A stretch of 64,000 bases of DNA from Pseudonocardia alni (GCF_002813375.1 NZ_PHUJ01000003.1:3720001-3784000), one strand, 5' to 3'. Shown: positions 51,497 to 61,443, counted from the first letter of the stretch. Translations and numbers: made by a program. Notes: a model not told the origin generated them from the sequence alone.

Positions 51497-52441
51497 GTGA
51501 CCACCACGGAAACGAAGCCCGAACCCGTATCGGGCAAGCCTCCGGGCCAGCTCGGTGACCGCATCTTCGCCGGTTCGGCGAAGGGTGCGGGGATCCTGAT
51601 CCTGGTCGTCCTCGCCGGGGTCGCCGCGTTCCTCGTCTCCGAGGCCGCGCCCGCTCTCGTCGCTCCGGCGGAGGAGGTGCACGGTGGGCTCGCCGCCTAC
51701 ATCGCCCCGCTCATCTTCGGCACGGTCCTCGGTGCCGTGATCGCCTTGCTGATCGCGACGCCGCTCGCGGTCGGTGTCGCGTTGTTCATCAGCCACTACG
51801 CGCCCCGCCGGCTCGCACAGGGGCTGAGCTACGTCGTCGACCTCCTGGCGGCGGTCCCGTCGATCGTCTACGGGTTCTGGGGTGCCTTCACCCTCGCCCC
51901 CGCGTCGGTCGCGCTGAGCGTCTGGCTCAACGACTACCTCGGCTGGATCCCGTTGTTCGCCGGGCCGCCCTCGGTCACCGGCCGGACCATGCTGGTCGTC
52001 AGTGTCGTCCTCGCCGTGATGATCCTGCCGATCATCACCGCCGTCGCCCGTGAGGTCTTCCTCCAGGCGCCGAAGCTGCACGAGGAGGCCGCGCTCGCCC
52101 TGGGTGCCACCCGCTGGGAGATGATCCGGCTCGCGGTGCTGCCGTTCGGCCGCTCGGGCGTCATCTCCGGGGCGATGCTGGGTCTGGGGCGCGCGCTCGG
52201 AGAGACGATGGCGGTCGCCACGATCCTGTCGGTCTCCGGAGCGGTGACGCTGAACCTGATCAGCAGCGAGAACCCGTCGACGATCGCGGCGAACATCGCC
52301 CTGCAGTTCCCCGAGGCCTCCGGGCTCGACGTGAACGTCCTGATCGCCTCCGGCCTCGTGCTCTTCGTGATCACGCTGCTGGTGAACATGCTCGCCCGTT
52401 ACATCGTCGAGCGCCGCCGCGACTTCTCCGGAGCGAACTGA
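51497..52441 (+). CDS. pstC: Phosphate ABC transporter permease PstC
   Basis: 314 residues from a GTG at 51497 behind CCAGGGATC; an in-frame start at 51449 has no ribosome site. Six membrane helices typical of PstC are present (for example GILILVVLAGVAAFLVSEAA, PLIFGTVLGAVIALLIATPLAVGVALFI, AVPSIVYGFWG). The EAA-type cytoplasmic loop that contacts PstB reads EEAALALGATRWEMIRLAVLPFGRSG. VPSIVYG and GRALGETMAV are conserved in the family. One base separates its stop from pstA. Confidence 0.95.
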   Translation: MTTTETKPEPVSGKPPGQLGDRIFAGSAKGAGILILVVLAGVAAFLVSEAAPALVAPAEEVHGGLAAYIAPLIFGTVLGAVIALLIATPLAVGVALFISHYAPRRLAQGLSYVVDLLAAVPSIVYGFWGAFTLAPASVALSVWLNDYLGWIPLFAGPPSVTGRTMLVVSVVLAVMILPIITAVAREVFLQAPKLHEEAALALGATRWEMIRLAVLPFGRSGVISGAMLGLGRALGETMAVATILSVSGAVTLNLISSENPSTIAANIALQFPEASGLDVNVLIASGLVLFVITLLVNMLARYIVERRRDFSGAN

Positions 52442-52442
52442 G

Positions 52443-53558
52443 ATGTCCACCGGAACCGAACGCAACCGCACCGACACCGAGGTACCCGTGACCAGTACCG
52501 GTCTGGAGACCCCCGCCGCGACGCCCACGGTGCTGCGCCGTACGGGAAGCCTGCCGAACTGGGCCCCGTGGGCGGTGCTCGTGGCCTCCGCGGTCCTGAT
52601 GGGTGGGCTCGTCGCACTCCTCGGCTCCGGTGTCGGACTCTGGGTGGTGTCGACCGCCGTCGTGTACGCGGTCGCGACCTACGTCGTGTCCCGGGTCGTC
52701 GAGGGCGGTCGCCGGGCCACCGACCGTCTGGTCACCGTCGTGGTCACCACGGCGTTCCTGCTGGCCATGCTGCCGCTGGTGTCGGTCCTCTACACCGTCG
52801 TCTCCGAGGGCTGGGCACGGTTCGACGCGACCTTCTTCACCCAGTCCATGCGCGGCATCGTCGGTGTCGGCGGCGGTGGTCTGCACGCCATCCAGGGCAC
52901 GCTCATCATCACCGGGCTCGCCGCCCTGATGTCGATCCCGATCGGCATCCTGACCGCGATCTACCTGGTGGAGTACGGCAACAACTCGCGCCTGGCGCGG
53001 GCCATCACCTTCTTCGTCGACGTGATGACCGGTATCCCCTCGATCGTCGCAGGCCTGTTCGCCTACGCGCTCTTCGCGCTGCTGCTCGGGCCCGGGGTCC
53101 GCTTCGGGTTCGTCGGTGCGGTCGCCCTGACCGTGCTGATGATCCCGATCGTGGTCCGCTCCACCGAGGAGATGCTGAAGATCGTCCCGAACGAGCTGCG
53201 TGAGGCCGCCTTCGCCCTCGGGGTCCCGAAGTGGCGGACCATCCTGAAGGTCGTCATCCCGACCACCGCCGGCGGTATCGCGACCGGCATCACGCTGGCC
53301 GTCGCCCGGGTCATCGGCGAGACCGCGCCGCTGCTGGTCACGGTCGGTGCCGCTCTCGGGATCAACCTCAACCCGTTCTCCGGGCCCATGGCGACGCTGC
53401 CCGTCTTCTCGTACTACTCCTACGCGGTGCCCGGCATCCCGCGTGAGGCGTTCATCGACCGGGCGTGGACCGCGGCTCTGGTGCTGATGCTCATCGTCAT
53501 GGTGCTGAACATCCTCGCCCGCGTCATCTCCCGTATTTTCGCCCCGAAGACCCGATAA
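52443..53558 (+). CDS. pstA: Phosphate ABC transporter permease PstA
   Basis: 371 residues from an ATG at 52443. It is longer than usual at the N-terminus: a disordered cytoplasmic head and two extra membrane segments ([21 protein letters not shown] and [18 protein letters not shown]) precede the standard PstA core. The core has [22 protein letters not shown], the EAA loop [26 protein letters not shown], and [17 protein letters not shown]. This extended form is common in Pseudonocardiales-type bacteria. Partner of PstC in the inner membrane. Confidence 0.95.
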   Translation: MSTGTERNRTDTEVPVTSTGLETPAATPTVLRRTGSLPNWAPWAVLVASAVLMGGLVALLGSGVGLWVVSTAVVYAVATYVVSRVVEGGRRATDRLVTVVVTTAFLLAMLPLVSVLYTVVSEGWARFDATFFTQSMRGIVGVGGGGLHAIQGTLIITGLAALMSIPIGILTAIYLVEYGNNSRLARAITFFVDVMTGIPSIVAGLFAYALFALLLGPGVRFGFVGAVALTVLMIPIVVRSTEEMLKIVPNELREAAFALGVPKWRTILKVVIPTTAGGIATGITLAVARVIGETAPLLVTVGAALGINLNPFSGPMATLPVFSYYSYAVPGIPREAFIDRAWTAALVLMLIVMVLNILARVISRIFAPKTR

Positions 53559-53569
53559 GGACTCCCGAC

Positions 53570-54349
53570 ATGGGCAAGAGTGTCGAAGCCAAGGACCTGA
53601 ACATCTACTACGGGTCGTTCCTCGCCGTCGAGGGCGTCAACATGACGATCAAGCCGAAGACCGTGACGGCCCTCATCGGCCCGTCCGGCTGCGGCAAGTC
53701 GACCTTCCTGCGGTCGATCAACCGGATGCACGAGAACATCCCCGGCGCCCGCGTCGAGGGCCGGCTCGAGCTCGACGGCCAGGACCTCTACGGCGCGAAC
53801 GTCGACCCGGTCGGCGTCCGCCGCCAGATCGGCATGGTCTTCCAGCGGCCCAACCCGTTCCCGACGATGTCGATCTACGACAACGTGATCGCCGGGATGA
53901 AGCTCAACAACAAGAAGGCCTCGAAGTCCGAGTTCGACGACACCGTCGAGCGGTCGCTGCGCGGCGCGAACCTCTGGAACGAGGTCAAGGACCGGCTCGA
54001 CAAGCCCGGCTCGGGCCTGTCCGGTGGTCAGCAGCAGCGGCTCTGCATCGCCCGCGCGATCGCGGTGCGCCCGGACGTCCTGTTGATGGACGAGCCCTGC
54101 TCGGCGCTGGATCCGATCTCCACGCTGGCGATCGAGGACCTGATCAACGAGCTGAAGAACGACTACACGATCGTCATCGTGACCCACAACATGCAGCAGG
54201 CGGCGCGGGTCAGCGACTTCACCGGCTTCTTCAACATCGAGGGCACCGGCAAGCCCGGCAAGCTGGTCGAGCTCGACGAGACCAAGACGATCTTCTCCCA
54301 GCCGAAGCAGAAGGCGACCGAGGACTACGTGTCCGGTCGCTTCGGCTGA
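53570..54349 (+). CDS. pstB: Phosphate ABC transporter ATP-binding protein PstB
   Basis: 259 residues from an ATG at 53570. The ATPase drives phosphate import: Walker [10 protein letters not shown] near residue 38, Q-loop [16 protein letters not shown] (a PstB hallmark), ABC signature [16 protein letters not shown], Walker [14 protein letters not shown] and switch His in [15 protein letters not shown]. All key residues are intact. Last gene of the pst operon, closed by a bidirectional terminator. Confidence 0.97.
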   Translation: MGKSVEAKDLNIYYGSFLAVEGVNMTIKPKTVTALIGPSGCGKSTFLRSINRMHENIPGARVEGRLELDGQDLYGANVDPVGVRRQIGMVFQRPNPFPTMSIYDNVIAGMKLNNKKASKSEFDDTVERSLRGANLWNEVKDRLDKPGSGLSGGQQQRLCIARAIAVRPDVLLMDEPCSALDPISTLAIEDLINELKNDYTIVIVTHNMQQAARVSDFTGFFNIEGTGKPGKLVELDETKTIFSQPKQKATEDYVSGRFG

Positions 54350-54360
54350 GTCCCCGCAGC

Positions 54361-54407
54361 ACGACGACGGCTCCGGCCCCCTCAGACGGGCCGGGGCCGT
54401 CGTCGTC
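54361..54407. terminator. Bidirectional terminator between pstB and phoU
   Basis: ACGACGACGGCTCCGGCCC (54361-54379) pairs with GGGCCGGGGCCGTCGTCGTC (54388-54407) with a single internal mismatch. It lies between the converging pstB and phoU genes and would serve both. Confidence 0.8.
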
Positions 54408-54417
54408 GCGGGTGGGG

Positions 54418-55080
54418 TCAGAGCGCGGGCAGCTCGTCCACGGTGCCGCCGGTGACGGCGTAGACGACGTGGTCGGCCAGGTGCACGCAGTGGTCGGCGT
54501 AGCGCTCGTGGAAGCGGGCCAGCAGCGCGGCGTCGACGGCGGCGGGCACCCCCGCGGTCCAGCCCGGGCCGAACATCAGCTCGAAGACCTGGCGGTGCAG
54601 GGCGTCGACGACGTCGTCGTCGTCACGCAGCTCGGCGGCGAGGACGACGTTGTGGGTACGGAGCGCCTCGACGGCCTTGTCGCCCATGGCCGCGACCCGG
54701 GCCCCGTAGTCGCGGAACAGCGGGCGGGCCTGCTCGGCGAGCACCGCACGGTCCGCGTTGCGAACGACGGTGGCCGCGACGTGCCGGGCCAGATCGCCCA
54801 TCCGCTCCAGCTGCTGGGCGCACCGCAGGGCGGTGATCACCGAGCGCAGCGGCGTGACCATCGGCTGGTGGATGTTCATGGTCTCGACGGCGAGCAGCTC
54901 GATCGCGTCGCGGTGGCCGTCGATGACGGGGTCGCGGGAGACGACCTGCTCGGCGAGCCGGGGGCGGTGGCGCAGGAGCGCCTCGGACGCGTCGCGGAAC
55001 GCGGAGGCGACGAGCGGACCCATCTCGTCGAGCATGGACCGGAGCTGCGTCAGGTTGTCGTCGAGCGTCTCCCTGCGCAT
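54418..55080 (-). CDS. phoU: Phosphate signalling protein PhoU (copy 1)
   Basis: 220 residues from an ATG at 55080, all-helical, two similar three-helix bundles. First-bundle marks are LTQLRSMLDEMGPLVASAFRDASEALLRH and VVSRDPVIDGHRDAIE; the metal-site motif in bundle one is RCAQQLERMGDLARHVAA and in bundle two HERYADHCVHLADHVVYAV. PhoU damps Pst transport and Pho signalling through contacts with PstB and the sensor kinase. Converges with pstB. A second phoU lies 370 bases away beyond a dodecin gene. Confidence 0.93.
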   Translation of the reverse strand: MRRETLDDNLTQLRSMLDEMGPLVASAFRDASEALLRHRPRLAEQVVSRDPVIDGHRDAIELLAVETMNIHQPMVTPLRSVITALRCAQQLERMGDLARHVAATVVRNADRAVLAEQARPLFRDYGARVAAMGDKAVEALRTHNVVLAAELRDDDDVVDALHRQVFELMFGPGWTAGVPAAVDAALLARFHERYADHCVHLADHVVYAVTGGTVDELPAL

Positions 55081-55150
55081 GGCGACGACCTTAGATCGGA
55101 GTCCGTGGCCGATTCGGCCCGGGACCGGTGAACGCTCGGTGAACGCCAGG

Positions 55151-55351
55151 TCAGGCGGCGCGGGCCCGCAGGCCGACGCGCAGGCCGACCCGGAAGCGCT
55201 CGGTGGAGCCGAGGACGGTTGATCGGACCCCGGTCACCTCGAACCACTCGAGGGCGTGTCCGGCCCGGCTCATGCCGTCCCGGATCGCCGCCTCGACGCT
55301 CTCGTCCGAGGTCCCGACGACCTCTGTGACGACGCAGCCCGCGTGTTCCAT
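55151..55351 (-). CDS. Dodecin-family flavin-binding protein
   Basis: 66 residues from an ATG at 55351; in-frame starts further upstream would exceed the dodecin length. The core EVVGTSDESVEAAIRDGMSRAGHALEWFEVTGVRSTV matches dodecins in its V-V-GTS-xS-xxxA and the Trp of LEWFEV that stacks on the flavin. The C-terminus is FRVGLRVGLRARA. Dodecins form 12-subunit shells that store riboflavin, FMN or CoA. Its place between two phoU genes is unusual; no functional link is known. Confidence 0.85.
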   Translation of the reverse strand: MEHAGCVVTEVVGTSDESVEAAIRDGMSRAGHALEWFEVTGVRSTVLGSTERFRVGLRVGLRARAA

Positions 55352-55449
55352 GACGCAGACGTGCCCTCGGCGTCGCACCGTCAAACTCGATCGGTCGGCC
55401 GTTCGCCGAGCGGGGTGTATCGACTACGTCGAACGGGGCAACAACACTC

Positions 55450-56106
55450 TCAGACGGCGAGCGGACCGGGCATCTGACCGGTCACGACGTACACGATCCG
55501 GCGAGCGACGGCGACGGCGTGGTCGGCGTACCGCTCGTAGAAGCGCGCGAGCAGTGCGACGTCGACCGCGGCGGACACCCCGTGGGTCCAGTTGCGGTCC
55601 ATCAGCACGGTGAACATGTGCTGGTGGATGTCGTCGACGGCGTCGTCGTCCGCCTCGAGCTCGTTCGCCGCGTCCAGGTCACGGGTACGGATGACCCGCC
55701 CGGCCTTCTCCGCGAGCTCCACACCGACCCGGCCCATCTCGGCGAAGTACGACTTCACCTCGTCGGGCAGCACGGTCTGCGGGTGCCGGCGACGGGCGGC
55801 CTGGGCGACGTGCAGGGCGAGGTCGCCCATGCGCTCGATGTCGCCCGCACCGTGGATCGCGGCGACGACGACCCGCAGGTCGGTCGCGACCGGTGCCTGC
55901 AGGGCGAGCAGGCCGAAGGCCCGGTGCTCCGCGGCGGCACGGACGTCGTCGATCTTGATGTCCTCGGAGATGACCTGCTCGGCGAGCTGGAGATCGGCCT
56001 CGAGCAGCGCTGTCGTGGCGCGCGCCATGGCACGTGCGACGTCGTCGCACATGTCTGCCAGGCCGGAGGCCAGCTCGTCCAGCTGCTCCTGATAGGTGTC
56101 GCGCAT
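55450..56106 (-). CDS. phoU: Phosphate signalling protein PhoU (copy 2)
   Basis: 218 residues from an ATG at 56106. The same two-bundle PhoU fold: [34 protein letters not shown] at the start, [21 protein letters not shown] and [23 protein letters not shown] at the metal sites. It is clearly a paralogue of the gene at 54418-55080, with the same length and the ending VVYAVTG/IVYVVTG. Mycobacteria also have two PhoU proteins (PhoY1, PhoY2) but not side by side. Corresponds to the Rv0821c position. Confidence 0.93.
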   Translation of the reverse strand: MRDTYQEQLDELASGLADMCDDVARAMARATTALLEADLQLAEQVISEDIKIDDVRAAAEHRAFGLLALQAPVATDLRVVVAAIHGAGDIERMGDLALHVAQAARRRHPQTVLPDEVKSYFAEMGRVGVELAEKAGRVIRTRDLDAANELEADDDAVDDIHQHMFTVLMDRNWTHGVSAAVDVALLARFYERYADHAVAVARRIVYVVTGQMPGPLAV

Positions 56107-56202
56107 GTCCCGAGCCTAGGCCCCCGGACGGGAAGGTTCAGCTGCAGCGGGTGAACCCGCCGTGAACGCTGGACGACATCCCCCGTTCGGGGTATGGGCG
56201 TG

Positions 56203-58485
56203 TCAGCCGCAGTCGGCGTCGTCGGAGGGGACGGCCTGCACCGGGGCCGCGTCGCCGGCCCCGACGACGAGCTCCAGCACCCGGCTCCCGGTCGGGTCCG
56301 GGACCGGCCGCGCGCCGGGCAGCGCCTCCACGAGCGTGCCCGCGGCGTCGGTGTTGTCGGGGGAGTAGCGGACCTGCGCGCCGGGTGCGGCCGGACCGGG
56401 CGTGACGGTGCCGATCTCGTAGCCGCGTTCGCGCAGGTCCGCGGCGATCCGGTCGGCCGCTCCGGGGCGTCCGGTCGCGTCGACCAGGTTCACGACGGTG
56501 CCCGGCGCGGGGGCGGCCGCGGACCGGGAGGCCGGCGCGGTCGCGCTCTCGGGCAGCGGCTCGTGCTCGCGCAGCGCGGAGAACAGGGTGCGAGCCTCGG
56601 AGCGGCGCAGCTCCAGCTGGCCCCGCGTGTTGGGGGCCTCGGTGACCGGGACCGACAGGAACACCGGGGTGTCGGCGTCGCCGGCGGCGCCGGACCGTGC
56701 GAGCCCGCGGGCGAGGGTGAGGATCTCGCCGGCGTCGACTCCGTCCGCCGACAGTGCCGACGACACCCCGGCCGCGGAGCGGCCCGGGGCCCCCGGGGTC
56801 AGCAGCGACGCGGTCGAGAGCGCGTCGCCGAGCGCGGCGGCGAGCACGCGTTGCTGGCGCCGGACCCGGTTCGCCGGGGAGCTGTCCGCGGTGCCCGCGG
56901 CGGAGGCGAACCGGACCGCGGTGGGCCCGTCGAGTTCCACGGTGCCGGAGCCCTCCACGACCGGGCCGAGCACCGGGTCCACGACCGGACGCTCGGTGCA
57001 GACCTCGATCCCGCCGACGGCGTCGACCAGCTGCGGGGTCCCGGCCAGGTCGAGCGCGACGACGCCGCTCATCGGCATGCCGGTCAGCTGCTGGACGACG
57101 CCGACGCTGCAGGCCGGGCCGCCGACGTCGTAGGCGGTGGCGAAGGCGGTGCGGGACTCAGCGGGCACGGTGTCGCCGTAGGTGCCGGTGGCGGCGTCGA
57201 AGCGCCGGCACGGCGGCCGGGACACCTCCAGCGTCGCGGGGATCGACAGGGTGACGGCCGGTCCGCCGCCCGCGGGCCGGTGGACCAGGACCGCCGTGTC
57301 GGTGCGCGCGGACTCCGCGGTGCCCGCGCGGTCGGCCTGCAGACCCAGCACCAGGACGTTGCGGTCGCCGGCCTGGACGTCGGCGTCGAGGATCGCGTCG
57401 CTGTCCCTGGCGAGGGCGGCGACGTCGCGGACGCCGTCGTGCACCTCGCTGCGCCCGGCGAACCCGTAGGCGGTGGTGACCAGGACGAGGATCGCGGCCG
57501 CCGCTGCGCCGATCCGCAGCGCGCGGGCGCGGGCGTCGAGCCGGGCCGGTGGCGGGGTCTCGCCCGGTCCCGGCTCCGCGACCCCGGGAGCGTCCGCCTC
57601 CGGCGTGGGCTCCTGCGCCGTGGTGGTGTCCTCGGCGGGCGGGTCGTCCCGGTAGCGACGACGACGGCGGCGCGGCACCAGCGCGTCGAAGACCTCGGTG
57701 ACGCGCGAGTCCGCGGCGCCGCGGCGGGCGGGCCGCGGCGGCGGCACGCCCGCTCCGGTCTCGGTGTCGCCGTCGGTCGCACCGCTCCGGGGGACCCCGG
57801 CGCTCACGGCGTCGCCCGTGTTCCGGCCGGCTCCGGTGCTCCGGGGGGCCCGGGTGTCCGGACGGGCTGCGGCGGGCGGGGTCGCCCCGGTGTCCGCGGT
57901 CGGGCGGGCAGCGGTGCTCGGTGTGGTCCCGGGGGTACCGCCCCGGGGCGCCGGGGTGGCCCCGGTGCCGGCGCCGATCCGGGTGGACGGGGTGGAGGAG
58001 CGTGCGGTGGCCGGGGCCGTCCCCGGGGTGCGGGCGGGCCGGCCACCGGGCGTCGCCGGACGGGCGGTGCCGCCCGCGGGCGGCACCGGGGTGGTCCGCC
58101 CCGGGTCGCCGTCGCGCGGGCGTTGCGGTGCCGGCGGCTCACCGGGACGGCGGGGTACGGGTCCGCCGCGCACGCGTCGCACACCGGTCGGGGGGACCGG
58201 GCCCGGCGGCGGGGCGTCGGCGGGCCGCGGCTGCGGGCCGGAGGGGTGGGTCCCGGTGACGGGCCGCGGCTGTGGCCCGGAGGGGTGGGTCCCGGTGGCG
58301 GGACGGGGCTGCGGGCCGGAGGGCCGCACGCCGGGGCGCACCTGCGGGCCCGACGGGTGCGCTCCGGGCGGCGGGACCTGCGCCCCGGGAGGGCCCTGCG
58401 GCGCGGGGGGCGCGGGCGGGCCCGCGTCGTCCGGGCGCCGACGCGTACGCCGGGACCGGCGCACCTCGTCGTCGCCGTCCTGCAC
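56203..58485 (-). CDS. LytR-CpsA-Psr family protein with LytR C-terminal domain and long Pro-rich cytoplasmic head
   Basis: 760 residues from a GTG at 58485. The first 310 are a Pro/Gly/Arg-rich, disordered cytoplasmic region. One membrane helix follows (LRIGAAAAAILVLVTTAYGF, about 318-340). The LCP domain comes next (RNVLVLGLQADR, RTDTAVLVHRPAGG, STLEVS-like strands, VGGIEVCTERPV, LDGPTAVRFAS, RVRRQQRVLAAAL). The C-terminal LytR_C domain is VVNLVDATGRPGAADRIAADLRERGYEIG. LCP proteins transfer glycopolymers such as arabinogalactan to peptidoglycan outside the cell. Matches Rv0822c. Confidence 0.88.
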   Translation of the reverse strand: MQDGDDEVRRSRRTRRRPDDAGPPAPPAPQGPPGAQVPPPGAHPSGPQVRPGVRPSGPQPRPATGTHPSGPQPRPVTGTHPSGPQPRPADAPPPGPVPPTGVRRVRGGPVPRRPGEPPAPQRPRDGDPGRTTPVPPAGGTARPATPGGRPARTPGTAPATARSSTPSTRIGAGTGATPAPRGGTPGTTPSTAARPTADTGATPPAAARPDTRAPRSTGAGRNTGDAVSAGVPRSGATDGDTETGAGVPPPRPARRGAADSRVTEVFDALVPRRRRRRYRDDPPAEDTTTAQEPTPEADAPGVAEPGPGETPPPARLDARARALRIGAAAAAILVLVTTAYGFAGRSEVHDGVRDVAALARDSDAILDADVQAGDRNVLVLGLQADRAGTAESARTDTAVLVHRPAGGGPAVTLSIPATLEVSRPPCRRFDAATGTYGDTVPAESRTAFATAYDVGGPACSVGVVQQLTGMPMSGVVALDLAGTPQLVDAVGGIEVCTERPVVDPVLGPVVEGSGTVELDGPTAVRFASAAGTADSSPANRVRRQQRVLAAALGDALSTASLLTPGAPGRSAAGVSSALSADGVDAGEILTLARGLARSGAAGDADTPVFLSVPVTEAPNTRGQLELRRSEARTLFSALREHEPLPESATAPASRSAAAPAPGTVVNLVDATGRPGAADRIAADLRERGYEIGTVTPGPAAPGAQVRYSPDNTDAAGTLVEALPGARPVPDPTGSRVLELVVGAGDAAPVQAVPSDDADCG

Positions 58486-58591
58486 CGGGCCTCCTCGTCG
58501 CGACCGCCGGAGCGGAAGCGCGTGACGGGCGCGGCGTCGGGGGAGCGCGCCCTTCCGGGATCATGCGGTCGCAGGGACCGCACGGGGGATC

Positions 58592-59479
58592 TTATTCGGC
58601 CCGGCTCGGCGCGGGTGGCGCGGGGCGCGACGCGCCCTGCTCCGGTTGGGGGATCGACCGGCGTCCGGATGCCGGGCCGGCGAGGCTCACCCGGCCGTCG
58701 GCGTCGCGGTGGGCGACGGCGTTCCGGCCCGCCTGCTTGGCCGTGTAGAGGAGCACGTCGGCCTCGGTGACGAGGGCCTCGACGTCGTCGTCGCCGGGAC
58801 GGGACCGGGCCACGCCGATGCTGATCGTCATCCGCAGGTCGGGGTGCAGGTCGCTCCAGTCGTGCGCGGCGACGCTCTCCCGGGCGGTCTCGCAGGCCGC
58901 GACGCCCTCCTCGGCCGTCAGCCCGGGCAGCACCAGCGCGAACTCCTCGCCGCCGTAGCGGGCGCAGAACGCCCCGGGCGGCAGGGCCCGGCCCAGCTCC
59001 AGCACCATCCGCTGCAGGACCCGGTCCCCGAACGGGTGCCCGTGGGTGTCGTTGACCAGCTTGAAGTGGTCGATGTCGGCGAGCGCCAGGCAGACCGGCA
59101 GGCCCGTGCCCGCGGCGAGCAGGTCGATCAGCCGCTCGTCGAGGTAGCGGCGGTTGTACGACGCCGTCAGGCTGTCGCGGCGGCTCTGCTCACGGGCCTC
59201 GGCGTGCTCGCGGCGGAGCCGGTCGAGCTCGTCGGGGGGGCTGGGGGCGTTGAGGCCGTGCAGGAGCCGGACGGCCTCGCGCAGGTGCAGGTAGGCCTGC
59301 TCGTAGCGACGGTGCTCCGCGAGCCGCTCGGCGGCCGCGGTGTGCAGGGCCGCGCGGGCCGCGGGGGAGGCGGGGGCGACGTCGTCGCCCGGCGTGTCGG
59401 GTCCGGGAGCGGGGGGCGACGGGTCGAGACGGCGTGCGGACCGCACGAGCCTGCGCACCGTCCATGCGGTGTCGGTCAT
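58592..59479 (-). CDS. GGDEF-domain diguanylate cyclase
   Basis: 295 residues from an ATG at 59479. Residues 35-80 form a TPR-like helical hairpin (AERLAEHRRYEQAYLHLREAVRLL). A short coiled coil (DELDRLRREHAEAREQSRR) joins it to the GGDEF domain, which starts DSLTASYNRRYLDERL. The active loop is RYGGEEFAL (GGEEF at 176-180), intact for c-di-GMP synthesis; I see no RxxD inhibitory site just upstream of it. No membrane helix, so a cytoplasmic cyclase. A short 7-bp stem lies upstream of the neighbouring LCP gene; the promoter for this gene is in 59480-59631. Confidence 0.9.
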   Translation of the reverse strand: MTDTAWTVRRLVRSARRLDPSPPAPGPDTPGDDVAPASPAARAALHTAAAERLAEHRRYEQAYLHLREAVRLLHGLNAPSPPDELDRLRREHAEAREQSRRDSLTASYNRRYLDERLIDLLAAGTGLPVCLALADIDHFKLVNDTHGHPFGDRVLQRMVLELGRALPPGAFCARYGGEEFALVLPGLTAEEGVAACETARESVAAHDWSDLHPDLRMTISIGVARSRPGDDDVEALVTEADVLLYTAKQAGRNAVAHRDADGRVSLAGPASGRRSIPQPEQGASRPAPPAPSRAE

Positions 59480-59631
59480 GGTCCACCTCCCCGTCGTCGA
59501 GCCGTTCGGCCACTGGGATTGTTCATCGGTGACACCCCCGGGACGCTTGAGGCGTACGGCGCGTCGGCACCCGTTCGGCGCCCTGGTTCCCCCGGGTCGG
59601 GGTACGCGTGTTCGCCCCGGGGTCGCCGTGA

Positions 59632-60819
59632 TCAACCTCCGGAGTGCTCCACGTCCGCCCCGAAGGGGATCGACGGGTCGTCCGGGTCGTCGAGCCAGTG
59701 CTCGGGCAGCACGACGCGACCGGGTGACCCCTGGCGCCCGCGCGGACCGTCGGCGTCGGCCGGGAACGGCTCGTCCGGGTCCAGCCCGGACAGCAGCTCG
59801 TCGAGGTGATCGATCGACTCCACCATCCCGAGGCTGCGCCGCAGCTCCGGGCCGACCGGGAAGCCCTTGAGGTACCAGGCGATGTGCTTGCGCACGTCGC
59901 GGATGCCCTTGTGGTCGCCCATGTGCTCGCACAGCAGCACGGCGTGCCGGCGCAGCGTCGCGGCGACCTGGCCCAGGTTCGGCGGGGCGGGCAACTCGCG
60001 GCCGGCGAACGCGGCCTCCAGGTCCCCGAACAGCCACGGCCGGCCCAGGCAGCCCCGGCCGACCACGACGCCGTCGCAGCCGGTCCGGGCGACCATGTCC
60101 AGGGCGTCCTGCGCGGAGAAGATGTCACCGTTGCCCAGGACCGGGACGTGCGCCGGGACGGCGTCGCGCAGCCGGGCGATCTCGTCCCAGTCCGCGGTGC
60201 CGGAGTAGCGCTGGGCGGCGGTGCGGGCGTGCAGCGCGACGGCGACGGCGCCCTCGTCGACGGCGATCCGCGCGGCCTCGAGGTGGGTGTGGTGCTCGTC
60301 GTCGATACCGATGCGCATCTTCACGGTGACCGGGCGGTCCCCGGCGCCGGTGACCGCGGCCCGCACGATCCGGCGGAACAGCTCCCGCTTGAACGGCAGC
60401 GCCGCTCCGCCACCACGACGGGTGACCTTGGGGACCGGGCAGCCGAAGTTCATGTCGATGTGGTCGGCCAGGTCCCGCTCGACGATCATCTCCGCGGCCC
60501 GCTGCATCGACACCGGGTCGACGCCGTAGAGCTGCATCGAGCGGGGGTGCTCGTCCGCGTCGAAGGCGATCATGCGGAACGTCAGCGGGTTCTTCTCGAC
60601 CAGCCCGCGAGCGGTGATCATCTCGCAGACGTAGTAGCCGGCGCCCTGCTCACGGCACAGACGGCGGAACCCGGGGTTGGTGATGCCGGCCATCGGCGCG
60701 AGCACCACGGGGGTGTCGACCTCGAACGGGCCGATGCGCAACGGCGGCAGCACGCGGTCACGGCGGGCGGGGGTGTCCGTCCGCGCGTCGCGGACGCTGT
60801 CCAACACGGTCACGCCCAC
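59632..60819 (-). CDS. dusB: tRNA-dihydrouridine synthase (DusB-like)
   Basis: 395 residues from a GTG at 60819 (a second GTG at 60813 is equally possible). It reduces uridine to dihydrouridine in the D-loop of tRNAs using FMN and NADPH. Marks are VVLAPMAGITNPGFRRLC, SMQLYGVDP, the catalytic-Cys motif MNFGCPVPKVTRRGGGAAL, VTVKMRIG, LHARTAAQRYSGTADWDEI, GNGDIFSAQDAL and GVVVGRGCLGRPWLF (FMN phosphate). The C-terminal 60 residues are helical and then acidic. Position after the LCP gene agrees with Rv0823c. Confidence 0.95.
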   Translation of the reverse strand: MGVTVLDSVRDARTDTPARRDRVLPPLRIGPFEVDTPVVLAPMAGITNPGFRRLCREQGAGYYVCEMITARGLVEKNPLTFRMIAFDADEHPRSMQLYGVDPVSMQRAAEMIVERDLADHIDMNFGCPVPKVTRRGGGAALPFKRELFRRIVRAAVTGAGDRPVTVKMRIGIDDEHHTHLEAARIAVDEGAVAVALHARTAAQRYSGTADWDEIARLRDAVPAHVPVLGNGDIFSAQDALDMVARTGCDGVVVGRGCLGRPWLFGDLEAAFAGRELPAPPNLGQVAATLRRHAVLLCEHMGDHKGIRDVRKHIAWYLKGFPVGPELRRSLGMVESIDHLDELLSGLDPDEPFPADADGPRGRQGSPGRVVLPEHWLDDPDDPSIPFGADVEHSGG

Positions 60820-60861
60820 CAGTGTCCCAGGCCCGCGTGGCGGCGCCGACCTGGGCGTCGG

Positions 60862-61443
60862 TCAGAAGTCGACGGTGATGCAGCCGGGGCGTCCGCCCGC
60901 GGTGCCCGCGTGCCCGGCGTGGGTGGCGGTCGGCTCCTCGTGGAGGACCACGGACTCCGCTCGCCGGTCGTCCGGGAAGACCCACGGGACGGTGCTGGTC
61001 GACTCGCCGGCGCCGTTCGCGTCGGTGGTCACGTCGAGCCAGATCTCGTTCATCGGGTTCGCGTAGGACGGGTCGACGCTCGGCGTCACCGGGTCCTCGG
61101 AGAACTGGTAGTGCGGGCCCGCGTCGGTGCCCGCGGCCGCGGTGCAGGGCTTCGTGTGCGCGTGCGCGCCATAGGTCCGGTTCGGCACCAGACCGCTCAC
61201 CCGCAGCGTGGTGACGGTCGAGCCGTCCTGCTCGGCGCTGGTGACCTCGACGGTCGAGCCGGCCGGGACCAGCGCGGCGTCGTAGGTGTGGGCGGGTCCC
61301 TCGCCGCCCTGGGCGAACGTCGCGGAGACCCGGGTCGCGGCGCTCTGCGACCGCTCGCCGTCGCCGCTGCCGCCGCAGGCGGTGAGGACGAGCGCAGCGG
61401 CGCCGAGCAGGGCGATCGAGGCGACGGAGCGTACGTGGATCAT
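60862..61443 (-). CDS. Cu/Zn superoxide dismutase-like lipoprotein
   Basis: 193 residues from an ATG at 61443. The signal ends LVLTACGG, a lipobox, so it is exported and lipidated. The mature region follows the Cu/Zn-SOD fold: VRVSGLVPNRTYGAHAHTKPC carries two metal-type His and a Cys, AGPHYQF holds another, and VVLHEEPTATHAGHAGTAGGRPGCITVDF has the late His and the Cys of the disulfide. Spacing is not that of classical SodC, and the second copper His is uncertain, so catalysis is open. Could protect the surface from superoxide or only bind metal. Confidence 0.75.
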   Translation of the reverse strand: MIHVRSVASIALLGAAALVLTACGGSGDGERSQSAATRVSATFAQGGEGPAHTYDAALVPAGSTVEVTSAEQDGSTVTTLRVSGLVPNRTYGAHAHTKPCTAAAGTDAGPHYQFSEDPVTPSVDPSYANPMNEIWLDVTTDANGAGESTSTVPWVFPDDRRAESVVLHEEPTATHAGHAGTAGGRPGCITVDF

